Part shown: piece after piece, positions 1 to 5,173 of the stretch
How the letters are laid out: each line of letters begins with the position of its first letter
Numbering within the stretch: position 1 is the stretch's first letter
Origin: Deltaproteobacteria bacterium
GTDB lineage: Bacteria; Desulfobacterota; Desulfobacteria; Desulfobacterales; Desulfobacteraceae
Direction: 5' to 3'
DNA: 5,174 bases
NCBI GenBank assembly: GCA_019314105.1
Contig: JAFCZY010000161.1
Coordinates: 1 to 5,174 of the forward strand
Translations under genes and position numbers: made by a program
Notes under the pieces: generated by a model
Seen by the model: the letters and a program-made list of their open reading frames with translations, nothing else
The model's database searches: none
Told to the model about the DNA's origin: nothing

Positions 1-62
1 CATAAAATTCCCTAATGTAGAAACCTTGAAGACGTGATATTTTTCGGTCGGTCAGGACTCAT
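1..62 (-). pseudogene. Possible frameshifted start of a gene leaving the window
   Basis: From the ATG at 62 the minus strand reads MSPDRPKN and then stops after 16 codons. If the run of five A (plus-strand T40-44) held one more base, the frame would continue as MSPDRPKKYHVFKVSTLGNF and reach an in-frame ATG at 3-1, open to the window edge. This may be a frameshifted gene, a sequencing error, or simply upstream sequence of a gene starting at position 3. I do not recognise a family in so short a piece. Confidence 0.3.
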
Positions 63-79
63 ATTCTTTTTGATTACAC
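56..79. repeat. Direct repeat copy B
   Basis: The second copy of the sequence at 706-728, with one extra T in the T-run; otherwise identical over 23 bases. On the minus strand it also ends in an ATGAGTC start-like sequence (ATG at 62-60). The two copies bracket the glycosyltransferase fragment and the antitoxin-like gene. Confidence 0.85.
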
Positions 80-110
80 ATCTGAGCATTCAGCCGCGTA
101 CTTTTTTACT

Positions 111-137
111 CTAAGGCAACCATGCTCTGTGTGTCAT
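111..137 (-). pseudogene. 8-codon ORF in the position of a lost toxin partner
   Basis: ATG at 137-135 overlaps the antitoxin-like stop (TGATG), with AAAGGAG a few bases upstream, yet the frame reads only MTHRAWLP before TAG (113-111). The other two frames also close quickly. No toxin-family motif can be seen between here and the repeat at 56-79. It is either the stump of a deleted partner or chance. Confidence 0.35.
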
Positions 138-403
138 CAGACTCCTTTTATTATCTTTTTCTGCTGGATTATTTTATTGTAAGCCTCATAGACAAAGAGC
201 CAATCGAACCACTCAGCATCATCACCAAGTTTTCCGGCAGCAAACTCTTTGGAAAACTCAACGCTTTTTATCTTGTGCTTCTTTTCAAAGCCTTTGAGAC
301 GCTTTAGATAGTTTGCTGCCTTTACGCTCAACAGTTTCTCTTTTAAGACTATACTGGATTTCACTATCGGTAACGCTTCGACCGTTATCTCTATTTGCTG
401 CAT
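137..403 (-). CDS. Small antitoxin-like protein (WFDWLFVYEAY family), partner missing
   Basis: An 88-aa protein with an N-terminal strand-like region (1-20) and a conserved C-terminal block: FEKKHKIKSVEFSKEF (39-54), GKLGDDAEWFDWLFVYEAY (57-75). I recall this block (FEkkyg-mS-eeF--kf--GelgDd-d-feW---yea) from short proteins that come before TumE-like/DUF6516-type toxins in bacteria and archaea. An antitoxin role is therefore likely but not proven. The start ATG at 403 has GGAGG 8 nt upstream. Its stop TGA shares the bases TGATG with a possible next start, and AAAGGAG lies just before it, the arrangement expected for a coupled partner. That frame ends after eight codons, so the toxin gene appears lost. 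It begins directly after the truncated glycosyltransferase. Confidence 0.7.
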   Translation of the reverse strand: MQQIEITVEALPIVKSSIVLKEKLLSVKAANYLKRLKGFEKKHKIKSVEFSKEFAAGKLGDDAEWFDWLFVYEAYNKIIQQKKIIKGV

Positions 404-418
404 ATCTCGCCTCCAATT

Positions 419-712
419 TCAACTGCCATATCCCAGATTTTTATCTCTGAAAAGGGTTTTCACCTCGCAATCCCAATCAATCTGTATCGCAATCCGGCAC
501 ATCTGCTCGCATTTCTTCCCCTCTCCGGATTTATCAGCCCTCGGCCCGTCGGCGGCAACATAAAGCCTGGGTGGTTTTGCCTTGCGGATTGCCTCAAATA
601 CCTGTTTTGTGGTATCCGGCCGGTTAAAGACCATAAATAACACCGCTGTTTTCAGCGAATGCGGTGAAGTAAAGATTTCTGTTGTTATTTGGGATATTTT
701 CTCAAGACTCAT
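419..712 (-). pseudogene. N-terminal fragment of an HlpA-like glycosyltransferase
   Basis: A 97-codon open frame from ATG 712 to TGA 419 that matches only the beginning of a GT-A-fold glycosyltransferase of the kind often labelled 'hemolytic protein HlpA-like'. It shows the nucleotide-sugar binding start TAVLFMVFNRPDTTKQVFEA (22-41), AIRKAKPPRLYVAADGPR (41-58) and WDCEVKTLFRDKNLG (80-94). In intact proteins about 200 more residues follow, including the acidic metal-binding motif (ILEDD-type) needed for catalysis. Here the frame stops three codons after NLG, and the antitoxin-like gene's ribosome site begins within a few bases. The fragment should be inactive. The frame is open upstream to a TTG at 760, but that extension lacks family similarity, so I use the ATG at 712, although its ribosome site is weak. 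Confidence 0.85.
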
Positions 713-728
713 ATTCTTTTGATTACAC
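706..728. repeat. Direct repeat copy A, spanning the start of the glycosyltransferase fragment
   Basis: Plus-strand gactcatattctttt followed by gattacac. It is identical to the sequence at 56-79 except that the other copy has one extra T in the T-run. On the minus strand it covers the bases just before the ATG (712-710) of the glycosyltransferase fragment and its first codons. Confidence 0.85.
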
Positions 729-797
729 CTATAAAGATTGATGGTATCATAAAAACTCAATTTTCTACTCTTTTTGTTATTTCAACATCTTGTGCGT

Positions 798-823
798 GTC
801 ATTCCGATTTTCACCGGAATGAC
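798..823. repeat. Hairpin repeat copy 1 (9-bp stem)
   Basis: GTCATTCCG (798-806) pairs perfectly with CGGAATGAC (815-823) around an 8-nt loop. No T-tract follows on either strand, so this is better read as a dispersed palindromic intergenic repeat than a terminator. The GTCATTCCG...CGGAATGAC style resembles repeats that I recall from several environmental bacterial genomes. Confidence 0.75.
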
Positions 824-839
824 GGGAAAAAAGGACTGG

Positions 840-859
840 ACTCCGATTTTCATCGGAGT
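840..859. repeat. Hairpin repeat copy 2 (7-bp stem)
   Basis: ACTCCGA (840-846) pairs perfectly with TCGGAGT (853-859) around the loop TTTTCA. On the minus strand a T6 tract (832-827) follows 7 nt beyond the stem, so weak terminator activity for the nucleotidyltransferase transcript is conceivable, but the spacing is not canonical. The core TCCGATTTTCA is identical to that of the neighbouring hairpin, 39 nt away. Confidence 0.7.
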
Positions 860-972
860 GACGACTTCTTGGGTCATTTTATTTTTAAAGGATTGTATTA
901 ATCACACCTCGGAAAAAACAGGGTATAATTTTCAGTGGGTGCTTTTTATATTTTTATTTGTCATCTTCATCC

Positions 973-1000
973 AACTCAACGCCCAAAACCCATAACTCAA
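973..1000. repeat. Two 14-nt degenerate tandem units, related to 1770-1783
   Basis: Plus-strand units aactcaacgcccaa (973-986) and aacccataactcaa (987-1000) lie side by side. The second matches 13 of 14 bases at 1770-1783 (aacccagaactcaa), inside the epimerase remnant's 3' end. Both places are preceded by the same nonamer tcttcatcc (964-972 and 1761-1769). This suggests a shared origin, although low-complexity sequence can give partial matches of this kind. Confidence 0.4.
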
Positions 1001-1060
1001 AACCTCTTTTCCAAAACACCCTCGCTCTTCTTCCCTCTCTCTTCTTGAGGTAATGTCATA

Positions 1061-1378
1061 CTACAAAATTTCCTGCCCGGTATTCTTAATCTCATCAATA
1101 AGCATTCCACCTTTTGCATAGTCATCAGGAGTAAACGGAATGGGCTCAATCCTGCTGTCTATTCCACGTCTTAAGGGAACAATAAGCCTTCTGTCTGAAT
1201 ATCTGTCACCTTTAAATGCGGACGAAATAACAGCAATATCTATATCGCTGTCTTCCCTTGGTGTTCCTTTTATATAAGAACCAAACAACAACACTTTTTC
1301 AACAGAAATATTATTTTCTTTTAATCGTACTATGTATTTTTTTATTAAATTGATAGCTGAAGATTTTGAAGAAGCCAT
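1061..1378 (-). CDS. Minimal nucleotidyltransferase, MntA-like partner of the HEPN protein
   Basis: A 105-aa nucleotidyltransferase of the pol-beta superfamily. It carries the complete GSx10DxD signature: FGSYIKGTPREDSDIDIAV, with G33-S34 and metal-binding D45 and D47. A third carboxylate is likely E78 in SRIEPIPFT. In studied HEPN-MNT pairs this protein is the antitoxin and adds AMP to a tyrosine of the HEPN partner. The start ATG at 1378 lies within the HEPN gene's last codons (34-nt overlap) and has AAGAGG 8 nt upstream. It ends with TAG at 1061. All catalytic residues look present, unlike the partner, so the nucleotidyltransferase may be the active half of this pair. The pair sits between two broken sugar genes, which suggests it arrived as a cassette. 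Confidence 0.9.
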   Translation of the reverse strand: MASSKSSAINLIKKYIVRLKENNISVEKVLLFGSYIKGTPREDSDIDIAVISSAFKGDRYSDRRLIVPLRRGIDSRIEPIPFTPDDYAKGGMLIDEIKNTGQEIL

Positions 1379-1752
1379 TTTTTTAACCTCTTAATTTGTT
1401 TAAGTTTATTTTCTGTAAATTTCATAGTGCTCTTCTTGTAAAATGAGAACTTATCATCTGGATACCTTGCTTCGAGATTAAAATCCGAAACCTCCTCAAG
1501 CAATTCCAATTTTTTATCATTCAATTTCAGTCCGGCTTTTTCAGAAAGATATACAAGATTGTGTGAAAATGGAGGGGTTTTGTCCTTTTTATCAATAAAA
1601 ACGGCTTTTAATATTTTTTCGATTGTTAAGTGGCCAAAGAACAATGCATAAGAGTAATCCTCTTTTTCAAACAAATGATTCGCTACTTTCCAATCTTGCT
1701 CAGCAGTTTTAAGCCAATATTTAATTTTATCGTTCTTTACCATAAGACTCAC
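1345..1752 (-). CDS. HEPN-domain protein, HepT-like partner of the nucleotidyltransferase
   Basis: A 135-aa helical protein of the HEPN family (PF05168 type), encoded just ahead of a minimal nucleotidyltransferase. Visible features: an N-terminal helix with [20 protein letters not shown] (10-29), the core helix [18 protein letters not shown] (35-52), [14 protein letters not shown] (63-76) and the EARYPDD motif (95-101) followed by a basic C-terminal helix. In HepT/MntA pairs the HEPN protein is an RNase toxin that the nucleotidyltransferase silences by adding AMP groups. Here the RNase signature R-x4-6-H is absent: all three histidines precede the only two arginines, so toxicity is doubtful. 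GTG at 1752 is preferred because GAGG lies 6 nt upstream; ATG at 1743 (codon 4) is the alternative. It overlaps the epimerase remnant upstream and the nucleotidyltransferase downstream, so the pair is coupled. Confidence 0.87.
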   Translation of the reverse strand: MSLMVKNDKIKYWLKTAEQDWKVANHLFEKEDYSYALFFGHLTIEKILKAVFIDKKDKTPPFSHNLVYLSEKAGLKLNDKKLELLEEVSDFNLEARYPDDKFSFYKKSTMKFTENKLKQIKRLKKWLLQNLQLSI

Positions 1753-2099
1753 TCATAACCTCTTCATCCAACCCAGAACTCAACAATCCTTTAAAATACC
1801 CAATAGTCTTTACCAGCCCATCTTCCAGTTTGATCTTCGGTTCCCAGTCCAGCTCCTCTTTTGCCAGGGTAATATCGGGTTTCCTCTGTTTCGGGTCATC
1901 GCTTGGCAGGGATTCATAGATAATTTTGGAGTGGTTTCCGGTTTTGTTTTGCTGCCGGTATAGCAATTATCAATGCATAAGACCTCAAGGAATCTGTTCA
2001 GCGGTCAAGAGTCAACCGGAATAGACAAGAGCAAAGCAGCTTTTCACAGAGATGGGAGCCGTGAAAACCGGCTCCGCCGATGATGAGGGTCTTTTTCAT
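1727..2099 (-). pseudogene. Remnant of UDP-glucuronate decarboxylase / NDP-sugar epimerase (extended SDR)
   Basis: Both ends of a roughly 310-aa extended short-chain dehydrogenase survive in about 370 nt. The 5' part starts at ATG 2099, 3 nt after the methyltransferase stop, and reads MKKTLIIGGAGFHGSHLCEK, with the NAD-binding GGAGFxGSH. A 38-nt insertion (1999-2036) shifts the frame and introduces a stop; removing it restores [19 protein letters not shown], exactly the family spacing. The sequence then jumps, near 1940-1958, to the C-terminal domain in another frame: [19 protein letters not shown], then [18 protein letters not shown] and KTIGYFK, ending at TAA 1727. The middle, including the YxxxK catalytic pair, is missing, so no enzyme can be made. 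In intact form it would supply UDP-xylose or a related NDP-sugar. The resemblance to UDP-glucuronate decarboxylases is strong, but other 4,6-dehydratases share these ends. The 3' end overlaps the HEPN gene start. Confidence 0.88.
1999..2036. other. 38-nt insertion in the NDP-sugar epimerase remnant
   Basis: On the plus strand this segment begins with CAGC (1999-2002) and is followed by a second CAGC (2037-2040), a 4-nt flanking repeat. Excising it joins codons for EKLL directly to [11 protein letters not shown], restoring both frame and length of the family's N-terminal strand-helix-strand. It contains a partly self-complementary stretch CGGTCAAGAGTCAACCG (2002-2018). The origin is unclear: a small palindromic element, a filler insertion or a repair scar would all fit. 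Confidence 0.5.
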
Positions 2100-2102
2100 G
2101 AT

Positions 2103-2801
2103 TTATGAGCCTTTTATATTTTTTTGAGCTTCCATATACAAAGATTCCCAGCATCGATCTTTATTGTCTTTAAACAATTTAGAATCCGACCCTTCCCTGA
2201 ATCTAACTTCTTGGATATTCATAAAACCTGCTTCCTGTAAAAAGCGTAATAGTAATTTGCTGTCCCACACAGATAAGTGTATCCAATTTTGAGTTAGCGA
2301 TCGAATAGCTTCACAGCCTGTAGGCCATAGTTTAAAAGTCTCATCTATCTGTTTGTCGCAATAAAAATCGACATATTTTGCAAGATCAGGAACACTTATT
2401 CTAAGCCAGGCCCCTTCTCTCATAGTTCTGTAAAGCTCTTTAAGCAAAGACAGAGCCTGATTTGGATATAAATGTTCGAGCGTATGCTCAGAAAAAACAC
2501 CGTCCCAAACATTGTCATCGCAATTCAGCGGATAACGTAAATCAAGCATCCAATCAAGGCGATTTTTATGTTTTTTCCAAAATTTTATACCAGAGTAAAA
2601 ATCAGCATTTACCCATCCGGCAAATTTATTAGAACCACAGCCTAAATTCAATAAATTGTTACCGTTAATTAATGTGGGTTTTTTATTAAGCACCAGCCTG
2701 CCATAAAGACTAATGGATTCAAATTTCAGTAAACCTTTAAGACTTAACTGGTATTTTGTGTTGTAAATACTATAATCATTATTGTTACTGTGCAAACTCA
2801 T
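2103..2801 (-). CDS. Class I SAM-dependent methyltransferase (Methyltransf_11 / COG4627-like)
   Basis: A 232-aa protein with a Rossmann-type methyltransferase core. It shows motif I LLNLGCGSNKFAGWVNAD (50-67), where GCG binds SAM and the D at 67 would hold the ribose. It then has the strand and helix DGVFSEHTLEHL (100-111) and RISVPDL (134-140) at the end of the core. The pattern 'GCG...GWxNxD...EHxLEH' is typical of small methyltransferases scattered through LPS and polysaccharide clusters, often next to glycosyltransferases or FkbM proteins. The ATG at 2801 lies 2 nt after the FkbM stop, with AAGGA 10 nt upstream, so the two are probably one operon. The substrate is unknown; a sugar or glycan chain end is the natural inference from context. 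An N-terminal region of about 45 residues before motif I has no motif that I recognise. Confidence 0.88.
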   Translation of the reverse strand: MSLHSNNNDYSIYNTKYQLSLKGLLKFESISLYGRLVLNKKPTLINGNNLLNLGCGSNKFAGWVNADFYSGIKFWKKHKNRLDWMLDLRYPLNCDDNVWDGVFSEHTLEHLYPNQALSLLKELYRTMREGAWLRISVPDLAKYVDFYCDKQIDETFKLWPTGCEAIRSLTQNWIHLSVWDSKLLLRFLQEAGFMNIQEVRFREGSDSKLFKDNKDRCWESLYMEAQKNIKGS

Positions 2802-2803
2802 AA

Positions 2804-3601
2804 TTATTTTTTCCTTAATGCAAGAATATTTTGATACCCGAAAATTTCATGCATAGTAGGATTATACTCTTTTAATGGAAGCAATTCATTTGGCAATAAC
2901 CGATTTATTGTATATTTTTCTTTTAATATATCAAAAAAATCTTTCATAAATATCCTTGATGTAGAATTAATTTGTGTAAATTCAAACTGTACAGCTTCAA
3001 TAATATCATTTCTTAATGATTCCTTTGAACCTTTAAGTACGCTAAGTTCGTTTCCTTCCACATCTATTTTTAAAAGATCTATTTTTTTAATATTAAATTC
3101 ATTTACTATGTTATCAAGTGTCGTAACATTAACTTCATGGCAGATGCTTTCCTTTCCATGTACTTTTTCTATTACATCAGCATATAATGAAGCATGACTA
3201 GATCCATCTTTTTCTTTATAATCATAAATTAATAATTTTCCATTTTTGTCAGAAAGTGCTTTGTTGATAAATGTAATCTGGTTATCATTTATATTTTCTT
3301 GCAAACTTATAAATGTTTTTGGATGAGGTTCAAAGCAAAATATTTTTACATTTTTATTAATATTTTTACATAGTTTAGTATATTCACCTTTGTTAGCCCC
3401 GATATCAAACACAACAGGATTTTCAATTTTATTTAAATAGTTTTTTAAAAAACTAAATTCCCCGCTTATATTTAAATTTTGATAATTATAAATTCCTAAT
3501 CCTCTCAACCCAATATTTATTAACAACATATTTATTCTTGTAAATTTGACTTTGGCAAAAAAAAATGCGTACCAATAAAAAAATTTTACTACTAATTTCA
3601 C
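2804..3601 (-). CDS. FkbM-family SAM-dependent methyltransferase
   Basis: A 265-aa cytoplasmic methyltransferase of the FkbM family, probably O-methylating a sugar or another part of the exported glycan. Visible motifs: SAM-binding VFDIGANKGEYT (64-75), the acidic ribose-contact strand FEPHP (90-94), VTTLD (159-163), the family signature IDLLKIDVEGNELSVLKG (174-191) and FEF (206-208). I chose GTG at 3601 rather than the ATG at 3622. AGGAG lies 7 nt before the GTG, and that GTG shares GTGA with the flippase stop, which is typical translational coupling. The longer form would place this ribosome site inside the coding region and overlap the flippase by 25 nt. The N-terminus is hydrophobic and aromatic (VVKFFYWYAFFFA), perhaps a membrane contact. 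The gene is strongly AT-rich: 13 of 60 bases at 3541-3600 and 18 of 60 at 3361-3420 are G or C. The exact acceptor cannot be told from sequence. Confidence 0.93.
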   Translation of the reverse strand: MKLVVKFFYWYAFFFAKVKFTRINMLLINIGLRGLGIYNYQNLNISGEFSFLKNYLNKIENPVVFDIGANKGEYTKLCKNINKNVKIFCFEPHPKTFISLQENINDNQITFINKALSDKNGKLLIYDYKEKDGSSHASLYADVIEKVHGKESICHEVNVTTLDNIVNEFNIKKIDLLKIDVEGNELSVLKGSKESLRNDIIEAVQFEFTQINSTSRIFMKDFFDILKEKYTINRLLPNELLPLKEYNPTMHEIFGYQNILALRKK

Positions 3602-4899
3602 TTTTTGACTCCTATAAAACATAGTGACTTTGTTTTCATTAGAAAAGTTTTTCTTGTTTTTAAATTTATAACATCGAAAAAATAAGCAGCCAATAAATTC
3701 GCGAGCAATGTACCAATAGCTGCTCCCTTAATGTGCAAGATAGGTATAAAAATTAAATTAAATACCACATTTCCAATTGCTCCAAGAAAAGTTCTATAAA
3801 AGGATAATTTCATAAAATTCTCTGTTATAAACCACTTCCCACTCGCAACCCCCAAAAACACAAACACCCCCGCCCAAATATGAATACTCAACACCCCTGC
3901 TGCCGGCAAGAACGCATCCCCATACAACACCCTGATTACCCAAGGCGCAAGAAAGGTTGTCGGCAGGGCAATAGCCACTGCCAGCCAGACCATCAGATCA
4001 TAGAGTTTCTGCAATCTCTGATAATAAAGCTCTTTGCTCTGTTTTTTAGCATTGATAATCGCCGGAAAAACAGATGAAGTAATCGCCATAGGCACAAAAT
4101 ACCACGCCTCACTCAATCTCACCGCAGCCGCATAATGCCCTACCTCTTCCGCTCCCAGCATCTCTTTAATCATCACCTGGTCTATCTTCATATAGATCGA
4201 AACCACCATCCCCGACAATATCAGCGGCCAGCTATCTCTCAACAACTCTTTTGCGGTCTCCCAACGCCATTTCCAATACCATATCTTGCCGGTATTTTTC
4301 AGATACATGGCAGTCAATCCAACTGCATGCACCACTGCATCGAGCAGAAAGACACACGCAAACCATACAAGCGGGGCGGCTATCCAGACAAAAATCAGCT
4401 TAGTGATGGAAGAGGCTACAAGCTGAACAAGCTGGGCATATACCACATACCTGGATTTAACCTCTGCCTGATAATTAAAATCAATGACGTTAAATGCCTG
4501 GAAGATAACTGCAAAGGCGATGATGGCAACAAGGATATTTGTTTGGGTGTCATTATGAGTAAAGGGAATTGCGGCGGCAATGCCGATCCACATCAAAATT
4601 GCGCCGCCTGCTTTAAGCCAGAAGGCAGTGCCAAGCAGTTCATCCTTTCGCTCCGGGCTCTTGACCAGCTCCCGCACCATGATGCCGTCTAAACCCAAGG
4701 TTGCCAGCGCTGTAAAAAGCCCGACAAAGCTACCCGCGTAGCTCAAAAGCCCGAACCGCTCCGGCCCGAGATATCGGGCAACATAAACGCCGACAAATAG
4801 CGCAACAACCATGCTCAACACACGATGGCCCATGAGCCAGGAGGTGTTGCTAAAGTAGCGCTTAAAGCCGGGAGATCGAATGTCGATAGCTGTTCTCAA
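3598..4899 (-). CDS. Wzx-type polysaccharide flippase (MATE/MOP superfamily)
   Basis: A 433-aa integral membrane protein, the usual size for the polysaccharide-biosynthesis (RfbX/Wzx) family. By family knowledge it moves undecaprenyl-diphosphate-linked repeat units across the inner membrane. The N-terminus GFKRYFSNTSWL (11-22) precedes the first membrane segment. Next come the conserved YLGPERFGLLSYAGSF (43-58) and LGLDGIMVREL (68-78), then hydrophobic helices to the end, including the central loop motif KIDQVMIKEMLGAEEVGHYA (238-257) and WFITEN (356-361). The start is TTG at 4899: GAGG lies 6 nt upstream, and the family's N-terminal motif would be lost if the first internal ATG (codon 23) were used. 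The stop overlaps the FkbM gene start (GTGA). Base composition drops sharply from about codon 355 onward (see findings), so the last quarter may have a different origin. The reading frame is intact. Confidence 0.93.
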   Translation of the reverse strand: MRTAIDIRSPGFKRYFSNTSWLMGHRVLSMVVALFVGVYVARYLGPERFGLLSYAGSFVGLFTALATLGLDGIMVRELVKSPERKDELLGTAFWLKAGGAILMWIGIAAAIPFTHNDTQTNILVAIIAFAVIFQAFNVIDFNYQAEVKSRYVVYAQLVQLVASSITKLIFVWIAAPLVWFACVFLLDAVVHAVGLTAMYLKNTGKIWYWKWRWETAKELLRDSWPLILSGMVVSIYMKIDQVMIKEMLGAEEVGHYAAAVRLSEAWYFVPMAITSSVFPAIINAKKQSKELYYQRLQKLYDLMVWLAVAIALPTTFLAPWVIRVLYGDAFLPAAGVLSIHIWAGVFVFLGVASGKWFITENFMKLSFYRTFLGAIGNVVFNLIFIPILHIKGAAIGTLLANLLAAYFFDVINLKTRKTFLMKTKSLCFIGVKK

Positions 4900-4937
4900 A
4901 TATTACCTCTTTTACAGCAATTGCAGCCCAGGTTCTT

Positions 4938-4970
4938 TTTTATATTGGGCAGGAGTTAGAGATGTCTCAA
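4938..4970 (-). promoter_or_regulatory. Weak candidate sigma70-type promoter before the flippase gene
   Basis: On the minus strand TTGAGA (4970-4965, five of six matches to TTGACA) overlaps the stop of the Fic-like gene. It is followed 18 nt later by AATATA (4946-4941), or 20 nt later by TATAAA (4944-4939). The spacing or the -10 match is imperfect in either case. The 67-nt gap before the flippase is the only one upstream of the core genes where a promoter could sit within this window. I see no terminator in the gap: a GCCCA/TGGGC pair (4926-4930, 4946-4950) gives only five base pairs and has no T-tract after it on the minus strand. Transcription could equally read through from the Fic-like gene. 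Confidence 0.2.
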
Positions 4971-5173
4971 ATCATATTAACAGCCAATTCCAAAGGAGTA
5001 TCTTTTCCGTAGGCGATTTGTACGGCCTGTTCCATGCGATGGATTTCATCCTCTGACAGGGAATCAAAGTGGCTTGCACGTTTCCGTTCTGAGAGCCGGC
5101 CATTGTTCTGCAGGCAGAACCGGATAAAGAGGTCGATCTGCCGGTCGGGCATGTCCACGATCTCCTGAATAGC
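4967..5173 (-). CDS. C-terminal end of a Fic-family-like protein (partial, cut by window edge)
   Basis: The last 68 codons of a gene whose start lies beyond the window; the frame stays open to the edge and ends at TGA (4969-4967). The visible part contains MPDRQIDLFIRFCLQNNGRL, then RKRASHF and a helix with EDEIHRMEQAVQIAYG. From memory this tail is the helical C-terminal region of a group of bacterial Fic proteins. Fic proteins usually transfer AMP or another nucleotide part onto a target hydroxyl. The diagnostic HPFxDGNGR loop would lie upstream and cannot be seen, so the family call rests on tail resemblance alone. The next gene starts 67 nt downstream on the same strand. It has no evident role in polysaccharide synthesis and may mark the cluster's edge or be a toxin-like passenger. 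Alternative: an unrelated protein with the same helical tail. Confidence 0.6.
   Translation of the reverse strand, partial: AIQEIVDMPDRQIDLFIRFCLQNNGRLSERKRASHFDSLSEDEIHRMEQAVQIAYGKDTPLELAVNMI

Larger units (their letters stand above)
713..1060. other. Non-coding gap with hairpin repeats and degenerate 14-nt repeats
   Basis: No convincing gene lies in these 348 bases on either strand. From the high end, in minus-strand order, there is a purine-rich stretch after the nucleotidyltransferase stop. A minus-strand ATG at 1059 opens a 20-codon frame, MTLPQEERGKKSEGVLEKRF. Changing frame would extend it to a tail reading ELWVLGVELDEDDK before a TAA; I regard this as a possible remnant only. Next come two adjacent 14-nt related units (973-1000) resembling the 3' end of the epimerase remnant, then AT-rich sequence, then the paired hairpins at 798-859. 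The last ~70 bases lead into the glycosyltransferase fragment. No good promoter for that fragment was found. Confidence 0.6.

Noticed and set aside
395..640. 81-codon plus-strand open frame
   Set aside because: Antisense to the glycosyltransferase fragment, which matches a known family in the opposite frame.
924..929. Perfect TATAAT on the plus strand
   Set aside because: The best -35 at normal spacing is ATCACA (901-906, four of six), and no plus-strand gene follows; the region is AT-rich, so chance is likely.
774..995. 73-codon plus-strand open frame across the hairpins
   Set aside because: It translates through the palindromic repeats and AT-rich gap, with no family resemblance and no Shine-Dalgarno; a chance frame.
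1054..1122. Plus-strand ATG with GAGG upstream, 22 codons
   Set aside because: It runs antisense into the nucleotidyltransferase gene and has no recognisable product.
2055..2075. Perfect 7-bp hairpin GGAGCCG/CGGCTCC with a TGAAAAC loop, similar in look to the intergenic hairpins
   Set aside because: It is explained by the codons of the NAD-binding GAGFxGS motif; the loop likeness to the repeats at 798-859 is probably coincidence, although the unusual His codon in GFHGSH contributes to it.
4135..4692. 185-codon plus-strand open frame
   Set aside because: It lies wholly antisense to the flippase gene; the opposite frame has clear family motifs, while this one has none and no ribosome site that I can see.
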